DNA of 64,000 bases, from the NCBI GenBank assembly GCA_945859605.1, contig OX243815.1, positions 44,202,237-44,266,236 on the forward strand, in the 5' to 3' direction. The translations under genes were made by a program, and so were the position numbers. A model generated the notes under the pieces. The model was not told the origin of the DNA, made no database searches, and saw nothing but the letters and a program-made list of their open reading frames with translations. Below, piece after piece: positions 32,914 to 43,730 of this stretch (position 1 is the first letter of the stretch; every line of letters starts with the position of its first letter). The stretch is from Lumbricus rubellus. Lineage: Eukaryota; Annelida; Clitellata; Crassiclitellata; Lumbricidae.

Positions 32914-33600
32914 ACCGACAATACTTTCCAACAAATTTCCTGCCTCTTATGTTATTAGAGAGAAGACCGTGTTGATGGCTTGGCGTTTAAGCTAACATCG
33001 TCCGGATCGTGACTCTCTGAAAGGAGACGGGTGATCATCATTTCATCAGGACTCAATATTGAAAGAGCAGAAGTGTGTTTCGTTGAAAGCAAGTAAGGTC
33101 GTCGCTTTGAGTCCGATGGCGATGGTGGCTCGTCATGATGCTATCTCATCGCCAGAGTGAATATGACCCAAGACGACTTACTTGACATGTAGAGAAAACA
33201 TATGAATAAATATATTTTATATATACAGCTCTCTCTCTATATATAATATATATATATAGATCGATATATTATTGCTGACCCCATTAGCTACAACTTTATC
33301 ATCTCAATTGCAGAAGGCGAGTCGAGAATAATTGTAGTATTATTGTGTTCCTTCTGTATTACTTTTGCGATCGTGCAACTCAAATAAAATAATGTCGTTT
33401 ATGTTATACGTGCATCTTTATAATAATGTATAATGTGCAGAGTTCTAATAATGTAGCAAATACATGTGTAAATAATGATAAGAAAGATGGCTCAACGTCA
33501 ATAATTATAATCTATTGAATTTTCTTGGATCCTGTTGTAATTAATCGTGTCTGGGTTAGTAGTTGTGTGGTGCAAGAAACAATTCAGTGCAATATAATTT
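32914..33600. other. Unique AT-rich DNA
   Basis: TA-rich segment at 33210-33270. No gene supported. Confidence 0.45.
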
Positions 33601-33607
33601 ATGAAAG

Positions 33608-33608
<1 letters not shown>

Positions 33609-33638
<30 letters not shown>

Positions 33639-33795
33639 CCATCGTATGCTTGTTCTGTATTATACACAATGTATAACATTGGGTGCATATGCATATTGCA
33701 GGTATGCCTGCCTGCCTGTCTGTATGTCTGTATGTCTGTCTGTTGTCTGTCCGTCCGTCTGTCTGTCTCTCTGTCTGTCTTTCTGTACGTACGTA
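33609..33795. repeat. (GT)n and CTGT microsatellites
   Basis: GT array at 33609-33637, CTGT-type repeats at 33705-33785, and a CGTA run at 33786-33798. Confidence 0.93.
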
Positions 33796-33799
33796 CGTG

Positions 33800-34525
33800 T
33801 GCATGTCAGAAGTACGGCGACCATGGCTTCATAGATCTAATTACGAGCGGCGAATGAGTAAGAAGCGAGCTCTCGCTATAGTAACAGCATACGCGTAGTG
33901 ATACATAAGACATTAACAGAAGGGTTTTATAGTCAGACGATTGTCGAAAACGTCGCAACGCAACTGGACTTTACGGTCGCTAGTTTTCGCGCTTCCTCTA
34001 CGCAGCGTTTCAAATTATTACGCCTCCACTTAAGAGTCATTCTTTCTTCATTACAAATGTGTCCATATTTTTTCGGCGGAACAACGCAAAACTCTGCGGT
34101 AGGCCATGCATTTTCCATCAGCGTCTAACCAGCTGCTGCCTGCTGCAGGTCATCGGAAAGCGGTGTCGTCTGTTTTCCGGCGCACTCTGTATTCCGCTCT
34201 TTTCAGGCATTGTTCGCAGCTGTCAAAGGCGCTTTTTAGGCGACTTTTCTGCTCTCTATTTACGGCTTCCATTAGGCTTTGAAAGTACGTGGGACGTGAA
34301 AAAGTCGGTCATTTTCGGCACACCTTCTATTTTCTCGCGCGTCTACAGCAGCACTTCTGGCTGTGGCGGTTATTCGCGTGGGATGATCTGACGAACTGCA
34401 TGGATCTTTTTTAATGACGATTCAACCTGGAATGGAAAAATTGGTTCGAATCAGACGCAGAGATTGAAATATTGGATACATCGGTGTAGGGTGATGACCT
34501 TTGTTCTTTTCTGGTCTTCTGTTTG
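33800..34525. other. Unique DNA, moderately GC-rich
   Basis: No recognisable gene. The longest frames (about 110 codons at 34059-34391) lack family motifs and splice context. Confidence 0.4.
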
Positions 34526-34529
34526 TCTG

Positions 34530-35125
34530 ATTATCCATCCATCCACTTATTCATTCATTCATCCATCTATAAATCCACCCATCCATCCATCCATCCATTC
34601 ATTCATCCATCCATCTATCAATCCATCCATCCATTTATCCATAAATCCATTTATCAATCCATCCATAAATCCATCTATCAATCCACCCATGCATGCTTCC
34701 ATGCACCAATCCATCCGTCCTGTCATCCATCCGCCCATCTATCGATCCATCCGTCCATCCGTCCAACCATCCATCCGTCCATCCATCCATTTAATCCTTC
34801 AGTTCGTCCGTGCGTCCATCTACCCTTCCATCCATTTTCCCATCCATCCCTCCATCCATACATCTACCAATCATCTATCCATATAGATATTTGTCCACTT
34901 ATCTATTCTTTCATCTACCCATTCACGTATCTATTTTTCTCTCTCTATATCTATCCCTTCATCCCTCCATCCATCCTCCATCCCTCCCTCCAACCCTCCA
35001 TCCATCCATCCCTCCATCCGTACATCCATCCGCATACCCATCAATACACCCACCCATAGATCCATCCACATACCCATCCATCCACCCATCAATACACCCA
35101 CCCATCCATCTTCCCTTCCTTTCGT
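34530..35125. repeat. Degenerate CCAT tetranucleotide array, about 595 bp
   Basis: ATCC/CCAT units with frequent substitutions (CATT, CACC, CGTC). The Ile/His/Pro/Ser frames are translations of the repeat. Confidence 0.95.
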
Positions 35126-35274
35126 CATCTGACTCTTAATTACTTCGGCCATATTGGATTGGCGCTGGTCGTGACGAAACGCAATACGAGACTTGAATGA
35201 GAGGAAGATAATCTTAACAGAGTCATCACATCACATCGATGTGGCGCCTTTCTTTGTCTCATTCTGAATCCCCG

Positions 35275-35480
35275 AAAACAACGACAGAGTCCGAAACAGC
35301 ATCTGCAGCAACAGCAACAGCATCAACACCATCAGCAACAGCAACAGCAGGATCAGCAGCAGCAGCATCAGCAACAGCAGCAGCATCAGCAGCATCAGAA
35401 TCAGCAGCAGCAGCAGCATCAGCATCATCATCAGCAACAGCAACAGCAGCAGCAGCATCAGCAGCAGTAGCATCAGCAGA
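35275..35480. repeat. CAG/CAA/CAT trinucleotide array
   Basis: Interrupted CAGCAA, CAGCAG and CATCAG units. The plus-strand Ala/Ser/Thr frame and the minus-strand Leu/Met frame derive from it. Confidence 0.92.
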
Positions 35481-35599
35481 AGAGTGGGAAACCAGTGCTC
35501 AAGGAATCGTCATCAGATGCTATCGCTGCCATGGTGACTGACACCTGTCAATGCCCACTGAAGGACTTTTCGTGATTCACGAGTTTAAGAGGCAGCCAT

Positions 35600-36000
35600 A
35601 TACAGACTGCCCGGCAAACAGACAAACAGACATAAAGCAAACAGACAAGTAAACACACACGCAAACAGACAAGCAAACGGACAGGCAGACCTACAGACGA
35701 CATTTCTAGATAGCCTGGTGGATATTCTATTCGTACCGACAGACAGCAAGGCTGATAAAAGAGACAGACAGACAGAGAAACAACAGAAGCTAAAGAACCA
35801 AAACATAGGCACAGTCGCACTGGGATTTAAGCAGACAGAAGCGGACAACCAGTAGAAGAGAGAGAATAAGACAGAGACAGAGACAGACACAGAGACAAAG
35901 ACAGAGAGAGTAGACACAGAGACAAAGAGAGATAGAGAGACTTCACTCGACACAGAGATAGAGAGAAAGACAGAGAGGGAGAAGGACAGACAGACAGACA
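35600..36000. repeat. GACA/GA-rich degenerate array
   Basis: CAGACA and GAGACA units, decayed, over 400 bp. Confidence 0.9.
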
Positions 36001-36137
36001 CGGAGTGAGTTACAGTCCAATACACGAACATAGCCATGCAATAGCGGAAAGGGAGGAAGAGAAAAACTGGGAAAATAGGAGAAGCGAACAGAAATTCAAT
36101 TACCTTGAAATCAAGAGAATTGGAAAATATGATCCTG

Positions 36138-36605
36138 GAACGGAGGAGGAGGACGAGGAGGAGGAGGAGGAAGACGAGGAGGAGGACGAGGAGGAGGACG
36201 AGGAGGAGGAGGACGAGGAGGACGAGGAGGAGGAGGACGAGGACGAGGAGGAGGAGGAGGAGGACGAGGAGGAGGACGAGGATGAGGACGAGGAGGAGGA
36301 GGAGGAGGACGAGGAGGACGAGGAGGAGGACGAGGACGAGGAGGAAGAGGAGGAGGAGGAGGAGGACGAGGACGAGGAGAAAGAGGAGGAGGACGAGGTC
36401 GAGGACGACGAGGAGGAGGAGGATGAGGAGGACGAAGACGAGGAGGATGAGGACGAGCAGGGGAGAAAGGCGAGGAGGAGGAGGAGAAGGACGAGAAGGA
36501 GGAGGAGGAGGAAGAGGAGGAGGAGGACGACGAGGACGAGGAGGAGGACGTTGACGAGGACGAGGATGAGGAGGTGGAGGAGGAGGAGAGGAGGAGGAGG
36601 CTAAA
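36138..36605. repeat. GAG/GAC purine-rich array, about 470 bp
   Basis: Plus strand GAGGAG with GAC interruptions. The 199-codon acidic frame (Glu/Asp only) and its Arg and Pro/Ser counterparts have no other sequence character, so they are not called genes. Confidence 0.96.
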
Positions 36606-36654
36606 GCGGGAGATATGAAAGAGGAGTAGTTGGAAGAATTCCAAGAAAGAAAGC

Positions 36655-36879
36655 GATCTCGTCTAATATATTTTGTTCTATTTTATTCTATTCTACCTAT
36701 TCCAATCAACTGTCGATCTATTCTATCTTTCCAGTATTATTCTACTTATGCCTCTCCTCTCCATGCAGTCCTGTTCAAAATGAAATCCAGTATCCAACTG
36801 TAATATTAATCTGACTCCATTTCAATTCTAACTCTAATCTTACCATCTATTCCTACTCTACTCTAATTGTAGTGCTGTT
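36655..36879. repeat. Decayed TTCTA pentanucleotide DNA (left part)
   Basis: Recurrent but eroded TTCTA units. The same composition resumes after 37083, on the other side of the LINE insertion. Confidence 0.65.
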
Positions 36880-37083
36880 CATTCATTCATTCATTCATTT
36901 CAAGAATTTATATAGCGCCTCTTCATGAAATCCACTCAGAAGCGCTCCCATTCCAACCACGGTGAAACAAAAAAGTCTTAAGGAGCTTGTAGAACACTGA
37001 CGAGTCGACCCTAGGCAGCAGGCGCATCTGCAACGGTAGACTATTCCAGACAGAAGGACCTACAACTGAGAAAGCACTGTTCT
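36880..37083 (-). mobile_element. LINE 3' end (CR1/L2-like)
   Basis: Minus frame: NSAFSVVGPSVWNSLPLQM, a spacer, then YKLLKTFLFHRGWNGSASE and a stop a few codons later. The tail GAAGAGGCGCTATATAAATT leads into (GAAT)n (36880-36899 on the plus strand). Strongly similar in motif order to the plus-strand copy at 39375. 5' truncated at about 37083. Confidence 0.88.
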
Positions 37084-37310
37084 AACTCAAATTCTATTTT
37101 AATTAATTCCTATCTTGATCTATTTATATACCAATTCTAATCCGCTTTAGCCTTTAATTCTTATCTGATTCCATTCTAATTCTATTCCAATTTTAATTTT
37201 GTTCTATTTTTGCTCTATTCTAATTCCATTTTAATATCTATTCCTATGCTTTGCCTATTCTATTCTTATTCTATTTTTTTTTCTATTTCAATTATATTCT
37301 AGTCAAACCG
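37084..37310. repeat. Decayed TTCTA pentanucleotide DNA (right part)
   Basis: Continuation of the eroded TTCTA-type sequence seen at 36655-36879. Confidence 0.6.
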
Positions 37311-37619
37311 GGTGAGCATAGATTGTTGTGTCCCACTTTAAATGAATATAACTGAAATGGAAATTTTGTAGCTCCATTGGTAAAGCGCACATACAAACAG
37401 ACAACAACTCAGACATAGACAGAGATACAGTGGCGCATCGTCTGCTGGGAAGAATAGTCTGGTACCAGGCGCTGCCGTCTTTGTTTAGACAGGAGATGAT
37501 TTTTGTAGCGCATGCACTTCATTGTGCAGATGCCATGAACATCGTTGTCCGTGTTGAAAATGAAAGCTTTTAGGTATACTCTCTCATATAATATAGAATG
37601 CACTTCAAAGGCCAAGGTC
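37311..37619. other. Unique DNA
   Basis: No gene or element recognised. Confidence 0.4.
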
Positions 37620-37839
37620 TGTCCGGTTCTGTACGTCTCTGTGTCTGTGTGTCTGTCTGCCTGTGTGTATGTGTCTATCTGTACGTACAATGATTGCATG
37701 TATGCGTCCTCGTGTATGTGTCTTTGTACCTGTGCGTCTGTTCGTTTTTGTGTTTGCACACCTTTTTATGTGCACCTGCGCATCTTTATGCTGCAGAATG
37801 GCACGCTGTCCGTTTGTGTGTTGTTCCTGTGTGTCTGCC

Positions 37840-37883
<44 letters not shown>

Positions 37884-38337
37884 TGGGTGTGGGTGTGTGT
37901 GGGTGTGGGTGTGGGTGTGTGGGTGTATGTGTGTGTGTGTGTGTCTATGACTTGCTTTGTCTGCGTTTATGCTGACAATTGTCCGTGTGTGTATAGTGGG
38001 TACGAAGTGTACATGTGTGTTTGCAAGTATCTGTGAGTGTGTTTAAGCTACGTATATTATGTGTATGGGTACACGTGCACCCGCATTTCTATGTGTATTG
38101 ATGGGTGGACCACTGGACCTGTATCAATGATCTGTCTGTTTGCTTGTCTGTCTGTCTGTGTTTCTGTTTGCCTGTCTGTCTGTCTCTATATCTGTCTGTA
38201 TAAATGTTCCCGTCTATTTGTCTGTCTGGTTACCTGCCTGCCTGTGTGTGCTTGTATGTCTGTCGGCCTTTCTGTCTGTCTGTGCTTCTGTCTGTTTATC
38301 AAATTTGCTTTTCTGTTTTTGTGTCTGTCTATTTGCA

Positions 38338-38368
<31 letters not shown>

Positions 38369-38470
38369 GAATCTGTCTGTCTGTCAGTCTACTTGCCTGT
38401 CTATCAGTCTGTTTGTCTGCAGTCAGTCAGTCTTTTTGTCTGTCTGTCTGTCTGTGTATCTGTCTGTCAC
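37620..38470. repeat. GT and CTGT microsatellite block
   Basis: Degenerate CTGT/GT at 37620-37845, a (GT)n(GGGTGT)n array at 37845-37945, and CTGT arrays at 38130-38465. Confidence 0.92.
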
Positions 38471-38652
38471 CAAGGAAACCGATTTTTACAACCGCCATAG
38501 ACCCCATCGCAGCATCGCCGTCGACAGTAAATCGCTTAATTTCCGTTGAAGACAAACACCTAACTTCTCACTTACTTACTTACGAGGTGCAATGTTGGTT
38601 GTCAAGACAAAGGCGCTACATAAAAATCACTGCGTTCGTCACTGCTGAACAC

Positions 38653-38720
38653 GTTGGCCCAGCAGAGACGATGGCCATGGCTTCAGTCATAGAGTCGTCA
38701 GTTCGAATCCGAGCACATGA
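38653..38720 (+). mobile_element. tRNA-derived SINE head, third family
   Basis: TGGCCCAGCAGAGACGATGG (A box) and CAGTTCGAATCCGAGC (B box) lie at tRNA spacing on the plus strand. No matching acceptor stem, so not a tRNA gene. The body could not be delimited. Confidence 0.4.
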
Positions 38721-38825
38721 TGAAATCGATATTTTGGTTGTGTGCATAATATTGCAAATATCTTGTCTACTTATGACTTATAATAAAATCAATCACGTTT
38801 GTAATAATTGCATTTTTTCTATCCA

Positions 38826-38940
38826 AACTTCTAAAGCGCCACTCGACAGCCAAGCTCAGGACACCAATTTATTCACGAGCGCTGCCTCGAGTGATAGGGG
38901 CTGTCCAAGAAAGTAGTCAAAAGAGGTCCAAGTCGAGCTG
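38826..38940 (-). repeat. Retroposon tail family B copy
   Basis: Contains CTTCTAAAGCGCC, TTATTCACGAGCGCTGCCTC and GGGGCTGTCCAAG, shared in order with 59706-59800 and partly with 52374, 56044 and 11718. Confidence 0.55.
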
Positions 38941-39234
38941 CCAGTGTGGAGAAGGAACAAGGCATATATATTTAGATGGTGAGGTGGCTGACTTTTAGGG
39001 CTGGCAGGGGGAGGTTCGGATAAGTCGGGGTATGGACTCCTGAATAGTTAAGACTGAAATGGAAAGCCCCAGGGGTAATAGACAGCGGACCCTGGCTCTT
39101 AGAATTATGATGACGGGTGGTTAGCACTGTGGAAACCAGAATTTGCTGAATTCATACAGGCGAAGACCGCTCCATGTTTTAAGCTCCATAATATTTTCAT
39201 CATCATTGTTATTATTATTAGTACTAATGTTATC
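38941..39234. other. Unique DNA
   Basis: No gene or element recognised. Confidence 0.4.
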
Positions 39235-39370
<136 letters not shown>

Positions 39371-39672
39371 TGTCGCCCAGTCTCTGATATTGAAGCGCGT
39401 CGGGCCCTTCGCTCTGCTGCGAAGAGACAACTGCTTGTTCCACGGGCTCGCTTAGCTACCAGACAGCGCCGAGCCTTCTCGGTTGTGGGGCCGTCAATCT
39501 GGAATGACCTCCCCCCAAACCCCCATCTCCTCCACCTGACCAGTCAATCTTTATTTCTCAAGTCCCTTAAATCTTTTTTCTTTAGTCGTGGCTGGGCTGG
39601 GAGCGCCTCTGAGTAGTTTCTTGAAGAGGCGCTATATAAATTATAATAATGAATGAATGAATTATTATTATT
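39371..39672 (+). mobile_element. LINE 3' end (CR1/L2-like), best plus-strand copy
   Basis: The frame ending at a TAG at 39614-39616 contains QLLVPRARLATRQRRAFSVV, GPSIWNDLPP and SLKSFFFSRGWAGSASE. This is the C-terminal region of a CR1/L2-like ORF2. The 3' tail GAAGAGGCGCTATATAAATT ends in GAATGAATGAATTATTATT. The segment GGGAGCGCCTCTGAGTAG, coding in this LINE, is reused as the tail of the SINEs at 22-23 kb. Truncated at the 5' end inside the ATT array. Confidence 0.9.
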
Positions 39673-39931
39673 AATATAACTTCTGTACTGCTAATACTAT
39701 GCCTATAACTGTGGCTAGACATTCCTTCCTCGCACCACAATGTCTTTCCATTTTCATGCGCCTATAATAATGAAAAATAAAGTCCGTGATGTCATTTCAT
39801 TGTAGCGTCGGTATCGTCGTCGTTCCTGGAACAGCCGTATAGTGGCGCCACTATCTGCAGACGAAACGGAAGTCGGTCTCCGCCACGTCATTTCCATTCG
39901 CTCCCACCATTCGTCTTTTCGTCTATCTTCT
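39673..39931. other. Unique DNA upstream of the exon candidate
   Basis: Contains TGATGTCATTTC and GCGCCACTATCTGC-type motifs, but no TATA box or clear start site. It could be promoter for the exon at 40115. Confidence 0.35.
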
Positions 39932-40018
39932 ACCACCACTACCACCACCACCACTACCACCACAACCACAACCACCACCACTACCACCACCACCACAACC
40001 ACAACCACCACCACCTCT
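39932..40018. repeat. (ACC)n array
   Basis: ACC with ACA interruptions, about 87 bp, in the possible 5' region of the exon at 40115. Confidence 0.95.
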
Positions 40019-40114
40019 TCCTCCGCTGCCTGCCCTGCTCCTTACTTCCGAGGGAGCGCTAGGAGCGTTGTGCGCCCGTGACTCTCCCTCTCTCTCTCCC
40101 CTGGAGAGGCAGAG

Positions 40115-40187
40115 ATGGGTGCGAGGTCCATCGTTTGTTTCCTGCTGGCCGGTCTGACCGCTGGACCAGTTGTGCGTCTGACACAAG
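40115..40187 (+). CDS. Candidate first coding exon of a secreted or membrane protein (signal peptide)
   Basis: An ATG in a fair context (CAGAGATGG) opens 24 codons plus one base and ends at CAAG|GTACGT, a near-ideal 5' splice site. The peptide begins MGARSIVCFLLAGLTAGPVV and continues RLTQ. It has a short basic n-region, a hydrophobic core (IVCFLLAGL) and small residues suited to signal peptidase cleavage. The intron is phase 1, as is common after signal peptides in genes built from extracellular modules. The upstream 40020-40114 region is GC-rich and T/C-rich, compatible with a 5' UTR. No second exon with matching phase could be identified downstream, so the product is unknown. The call rests on signal-peptide character plus donor and could be coincidence. 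Confidence 0.42.
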
Positions 40188-40554
40188 GTACGTCGTCGTC
40201 GTTCACCGCCTTTCATGATCCATGCCGCGCTGTCGCTTTTCTGCAAGCGCCATATAAATAGCCAGTTGCACGAATATATATATTAAAGTTAATAAACATA
40301 AACTCCGCCACTGCATGTTGCACTCTGCCAGTGCCAGTCCCAAGTCTGCATAAAGGAGGGTGGCGATGCTGATCATCTTTTATATGATACAGTGTCGTTA
40401 GACAGTAACAAGGCATGATTTACGTACTAAATTCTTAGTATAATTAATTATTCTGTGTACAATGTAGATATGCATGTATGTGTACACATTTTATACACAT
40501 ACATGTATGCATAATATAAGAAGACCAAAATAATCTCCAAACGATATTATATGC
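40188..40554. other. Possible intron or unique DNA
   Basis: Contains a CAAGCGCCATATAAATAG retroposon-tail relic at about 40245. No exon recognised. Confidence 0.35.
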
Positions 40555-40885
40555 GTGCGTGCGCGACCATGCGTTGTATGCGTGTTTCTCGCGCTCTCTC
40601 CCTGTTCGTATGTGTGTCTGTTTGTGCGTGTGGGTCTGTTTGTGTGTGTGGGTCTGTTTGTCTGTTCGTGTGTGTGCGTGCGTGCATAGCGTGCTTGTGC
40701 GAGTGTGTATGTGTGCATGTGTGTGTTCCTGCGTGCGTTGCGAGTGTGTTTGTCTCTGTCTCTGCCTCTTTCTCTGTCTGTCTGCCTGTCTGCCTGCCTG
40801 TCTGCCTCTCTGTGTGTATCTGTCTCTCTGTCTATTTGTCTATATGTCTTTCTGCTTGTGTATGTGTGTGTGTTTGCATGACTAC
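40555..40885. repeat. GT/CTGT microsatellite block
   Basis: Degenerate GT(GCGT) followed by CTGT and CTGC repeats. Confidence 0.9.
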
Positions 40886-41581
40886 TGAATCTATAATCAA
40901 TTGACTGTTGCATAGATTTTCGCGTGCTGCTGCTGTTGATAATCCTCTTTCTCTCTCTGTCGTGTAGACTGTAGACCACTAGTACTAGTCCATCACTCAA
41001 TATCTTAAATTAATGTCTGGCAAACTGACTGGTGGCTTGTTGACTTCATGGCTCAAGGACGACGACTTGTTGACTGACTGACTGGCTGACTTGTTGCCGT
41101 CAATCAAGTAGGAGATCGCCTTCAGAGGCTATATACCATCAGTGGTGAAGGCGCATGTAGATTTAGATGTGACGCTCCGTTACGGAGCATCCTCGGTCAG
41201 TGAAGTGCGACAATTATAGCGAGACAACAATGTTTTAAACACAAAAGAACCAAAACAATGTCTCACTTTGTAGACCCGCGCAGGTGCCCCGTGAGCGTCG
41301 CCGAATCGTCTCTTATAATATATATACTCCGCGTTCTTCCTCACCTTCGGTTATTTACACCAACGTCTTATGTTTTATAAATGTCTGTTGGGTGCGTTTT
41401 TTGACGCCATCTTTCACCCATAATTGCCTTCTTTAAATTCTTTGCTTCTCGTCCGAAATGTGTATAATTGATGGGTTCGGTATAGCTGTCAGTTCGAGTC
41501 GCTTCAATGTGTGTCAGGTTGTCAACGTTATAACGTGTGAAAGCAGGAGTTTCACGCTGTGTGCGCATTCACCTTCTGTTA
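40886..41581. other. Unique DNA
   Basis: Contains GACT-type short repeats at about 41070-41090. No gene supported. Confidence 0.4.
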
Positions 41582-42326
41582 TTGTTGTTGTTGTTGTTGT
41601 GGTGGTGGTTGTGGTGGTGGTGGTGGTGGTTGTGGTGGTGGTGGTGGTGGTTGTGGTGGTGGTTGTGGTGGTGGTGGTTGTGGTGGTGGTTGTGGTGGTG
41701 GTGGTTGTGGTGGTGGTGGTGGTGGTTGTAGTGGTGGTGGTTGTGGTGGTGGTGGTGGTTGTGGTTGTGGTGGTGGTGGTGGTTGTGGTGGTGGTGGTGG
41801 TGGTGGTGGTGGTTGTGGTGGTGGTTGTGGTGGTGGTGGTTGTGGTGGTGGTGGTGGTGGTTGTGGTGGTGGTGGTTGTGGTGGTGGTGGTTGTGGTGGT
41901 GGTTGTGGTGGTGGTTGTGGTGGTGGTGGTTGTGGTGGTGGTGGTGGTGGAGGTGGTGGTTGTGGTGGTGGTGGTTGTGGTGGTGGTTGTGGTGGTGGTG
42001 TTGGTGGTTGTGGTGGTGGTGGTGGTTGTGGTGGTGGTGGTGGTGGTGGTGGTTGTGGTGGTGGTGGTGGTGGTTGTGGTGGTGGTGGTGGTTGTGGTGG
42101 TGGTGGTTGTGGTGGTGGTGGTTGTGGTGGGGGTTGTGGTGGTGGTTGTGGTGGTGGTGGTTGTGGTGGTGGTGGTGGTGGTTGTGGTGGTGGTTGTGGT
42201 GGTGGTGGTTGTGGTGGTGGTGGTTGTGGTTGTGGTGGTGGTGGTGGTGGTGGTGGTGGTGGTTGTGGTGGTGGTGGTGGTGGTGGTGGTGGTGGTGGTG
42301 GTGGTGGTGGTGGTGGTGGTGGTGGT
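41582..42326. repeat. (GGT/TGT)n tract, about 740 bp, almost only G and T
   Basis: GGT units with regular TTGTGG interruptions. The plus strand lacks C and has very few A. All three plus frames stay open (poly-Val, Cys/Gly, Trp) and one minus frame is poly-His; none is a gene. The strand bias and paired G runs favour two-tetrad G-quadruplexes. Confidence 0.98.
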
Positions 42327-42825
42327 AGAGAATAAAGTTCATAAAATTCTACAAAGTTGTTTGTTGGTCAGTTGCTTTTGCTGTTTAACGTCAACTGTGT
42401 TGAAGTTGATGTGAAACGACAGTGAAGCGTAAGAAATTGCTTTCGCAGCAATAATTGTATTTCACATTTTGATTGCAGATATTAAGGCTATCGTTATACG
42501 TATACGATATACCGGTATTGTTTTTGTTATGGTTATGTAAAGGATATGCAGTCATCTTCAAGTTGTTACAATTGCCGTCACATTTAATTACACATGGTGA
42601 CATGGGCAATACACTGTTGTGGGGCGCGGTGGTGTAGTTGCCTTTAAATTTGCGCCTGTAATTGTAGAAAATTAGGCTGCTGTTATAACAAAATTGCTTA
42701 TTACGGATGGACATTGGACAACATTGTAGAAATTTATACTGATATTTTTGAATATTTCTTGAATAATCGAGGGAACAATAAGCATCTCCATCTCCGACCA
42801 CAAACTTTGAGGGGCCGTTCCTCTA
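42327..42825. other. Unique AT-rich DNA with a SINE head fragment
   Basis: GGGGCGCGGTGGTGTAGTTGCC at about 42619-42640 matches the head of SINE family 1. The 136-codon minus frame here has no family features. Confidence 0.45.
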
Positions 42826-43089
42826 CCCCTATGCAGTGGCGGCTCTAGGTTTTTCCAACAGGGGGGCAATGGGGGGGCAAAGGGACGTTATGGGGGGTCA
42901 GCTTAAAGCCTGGCCTATAAAAACCTATTGCACAACATACATGAATCCACACAGAAGGGCACTGAAAAGTTATCTTTCGTAGCGACGGTAGCGACAACCT
43001 TAAGCTAAACACATAAATATCAATTTTGAAAACAGAATAACTTAATTTACAATTCAAACATCAATTAGACACAATACATGTACATACAG

Positions 43090-43354
43090 TTAATGAAGAG
43101 CAAGTTTACGATTGTTGTGCCTCGAATCAAACTCGTCCACAAAAGCATCCATATTAATTGATTCTGCACGAACAGATTCAATTGACAGCATTGCTAAACT
43201 ACTTAACCGAACATCAGACATGGTACTTCGCAGATATGTTTTAATTAATTTCAGAGTAGAAAAGCTACGTTCACATGCTGCCGATGTCACTGGTAAAACA
43301 ATAGCTATGTTCAAAAGTCTATACAATTCATGAAAAGCGGCCCACCAGGCAGCC
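43090..43354 (-). pseudogene. hAT transposase C-terminal exon (dimerisation domain)
   Basis: Minus-strand reading includes NIAIVLPVTSAACERSFSTL, then KLIKTYLRSTMSDVRLSSLA, followed by LSIE and a short tail ending HNNRKLALH and a stop. CERSFS...LK.IK.YLRSTM...RL..LA.LSIE is the conserved hAT C-terminal dimerisation motif. The exon appears to open after a TTTCAG acceptor at 43355-43360, giving about 88 codons. The frame is intact, but the DDE catalytic region is missing from the element, so no active transposase is encoded. The ZMYM1-like subgroup is likely but unproven. Confidence 0.9.
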
Positions 43355-43730
43355 CTGAAATCTCAAATACTAACGAACCACAACTCACGTGATTGCCGGT
43401 CCTCAAGTATACATTATTACATTCTGACTACTCCATATATGGGGAACCTCAAATGGCAGAACTCCTACAAACTGTCAGTGATTATATTATAAGCTTACCT
43501 AATTACTATAATTTTACTTAGGCGTGGTGTAGGTCAGCGTCGAGGCCATACAATAGTAAGGCAAAATGTTAGTTATAGTAAGGGGTACAGTTAAGTATTT
43601 CGATTGACATTAGCTTTTGCTATAAAAAGCGTGTACATTTATATTTAACATAAAGGTAAAGCGATTTTCTGTAGCGGCCGTTTAATGGCCTCGGCCATCT
43701 TCATTTTGCAATGAAATGATCGAGTGAGAA

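Noticed and set aside
32394..32921. 175-codon minus frame with a Thr/Glu/Gln-Phe periodic peptide
   Set aside because: Encoded by the 20-bp minisatellite.
35239..35541. Ala/Ser/Thr-rich frame of 100 codons
   Set aside because: Derived from the CAG/CAA/CAT array; flanking residues have no recognised family.
36005..36644. Acidic Glu/Asp-rich frame of 199 codons and its Arg- and Pro-rich counterparts
   Set aside because: Composition is entirely that of the GAG/GAC array; only about 40 residues are non-repeat and match nothing.
41458..42414. 318-codon poly-Val frame and overlapping Gly/Cys, Trp and poly-His frames
   Set aside because: They come from the GGT tract; no sequence information beyond the repeat.
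42391..42801. 136-codon minus frame with many Cys, Asn and Tyr
   Set aside because: AT-rich unique DNA, no motif, contains part of a SINE head; likely chance.
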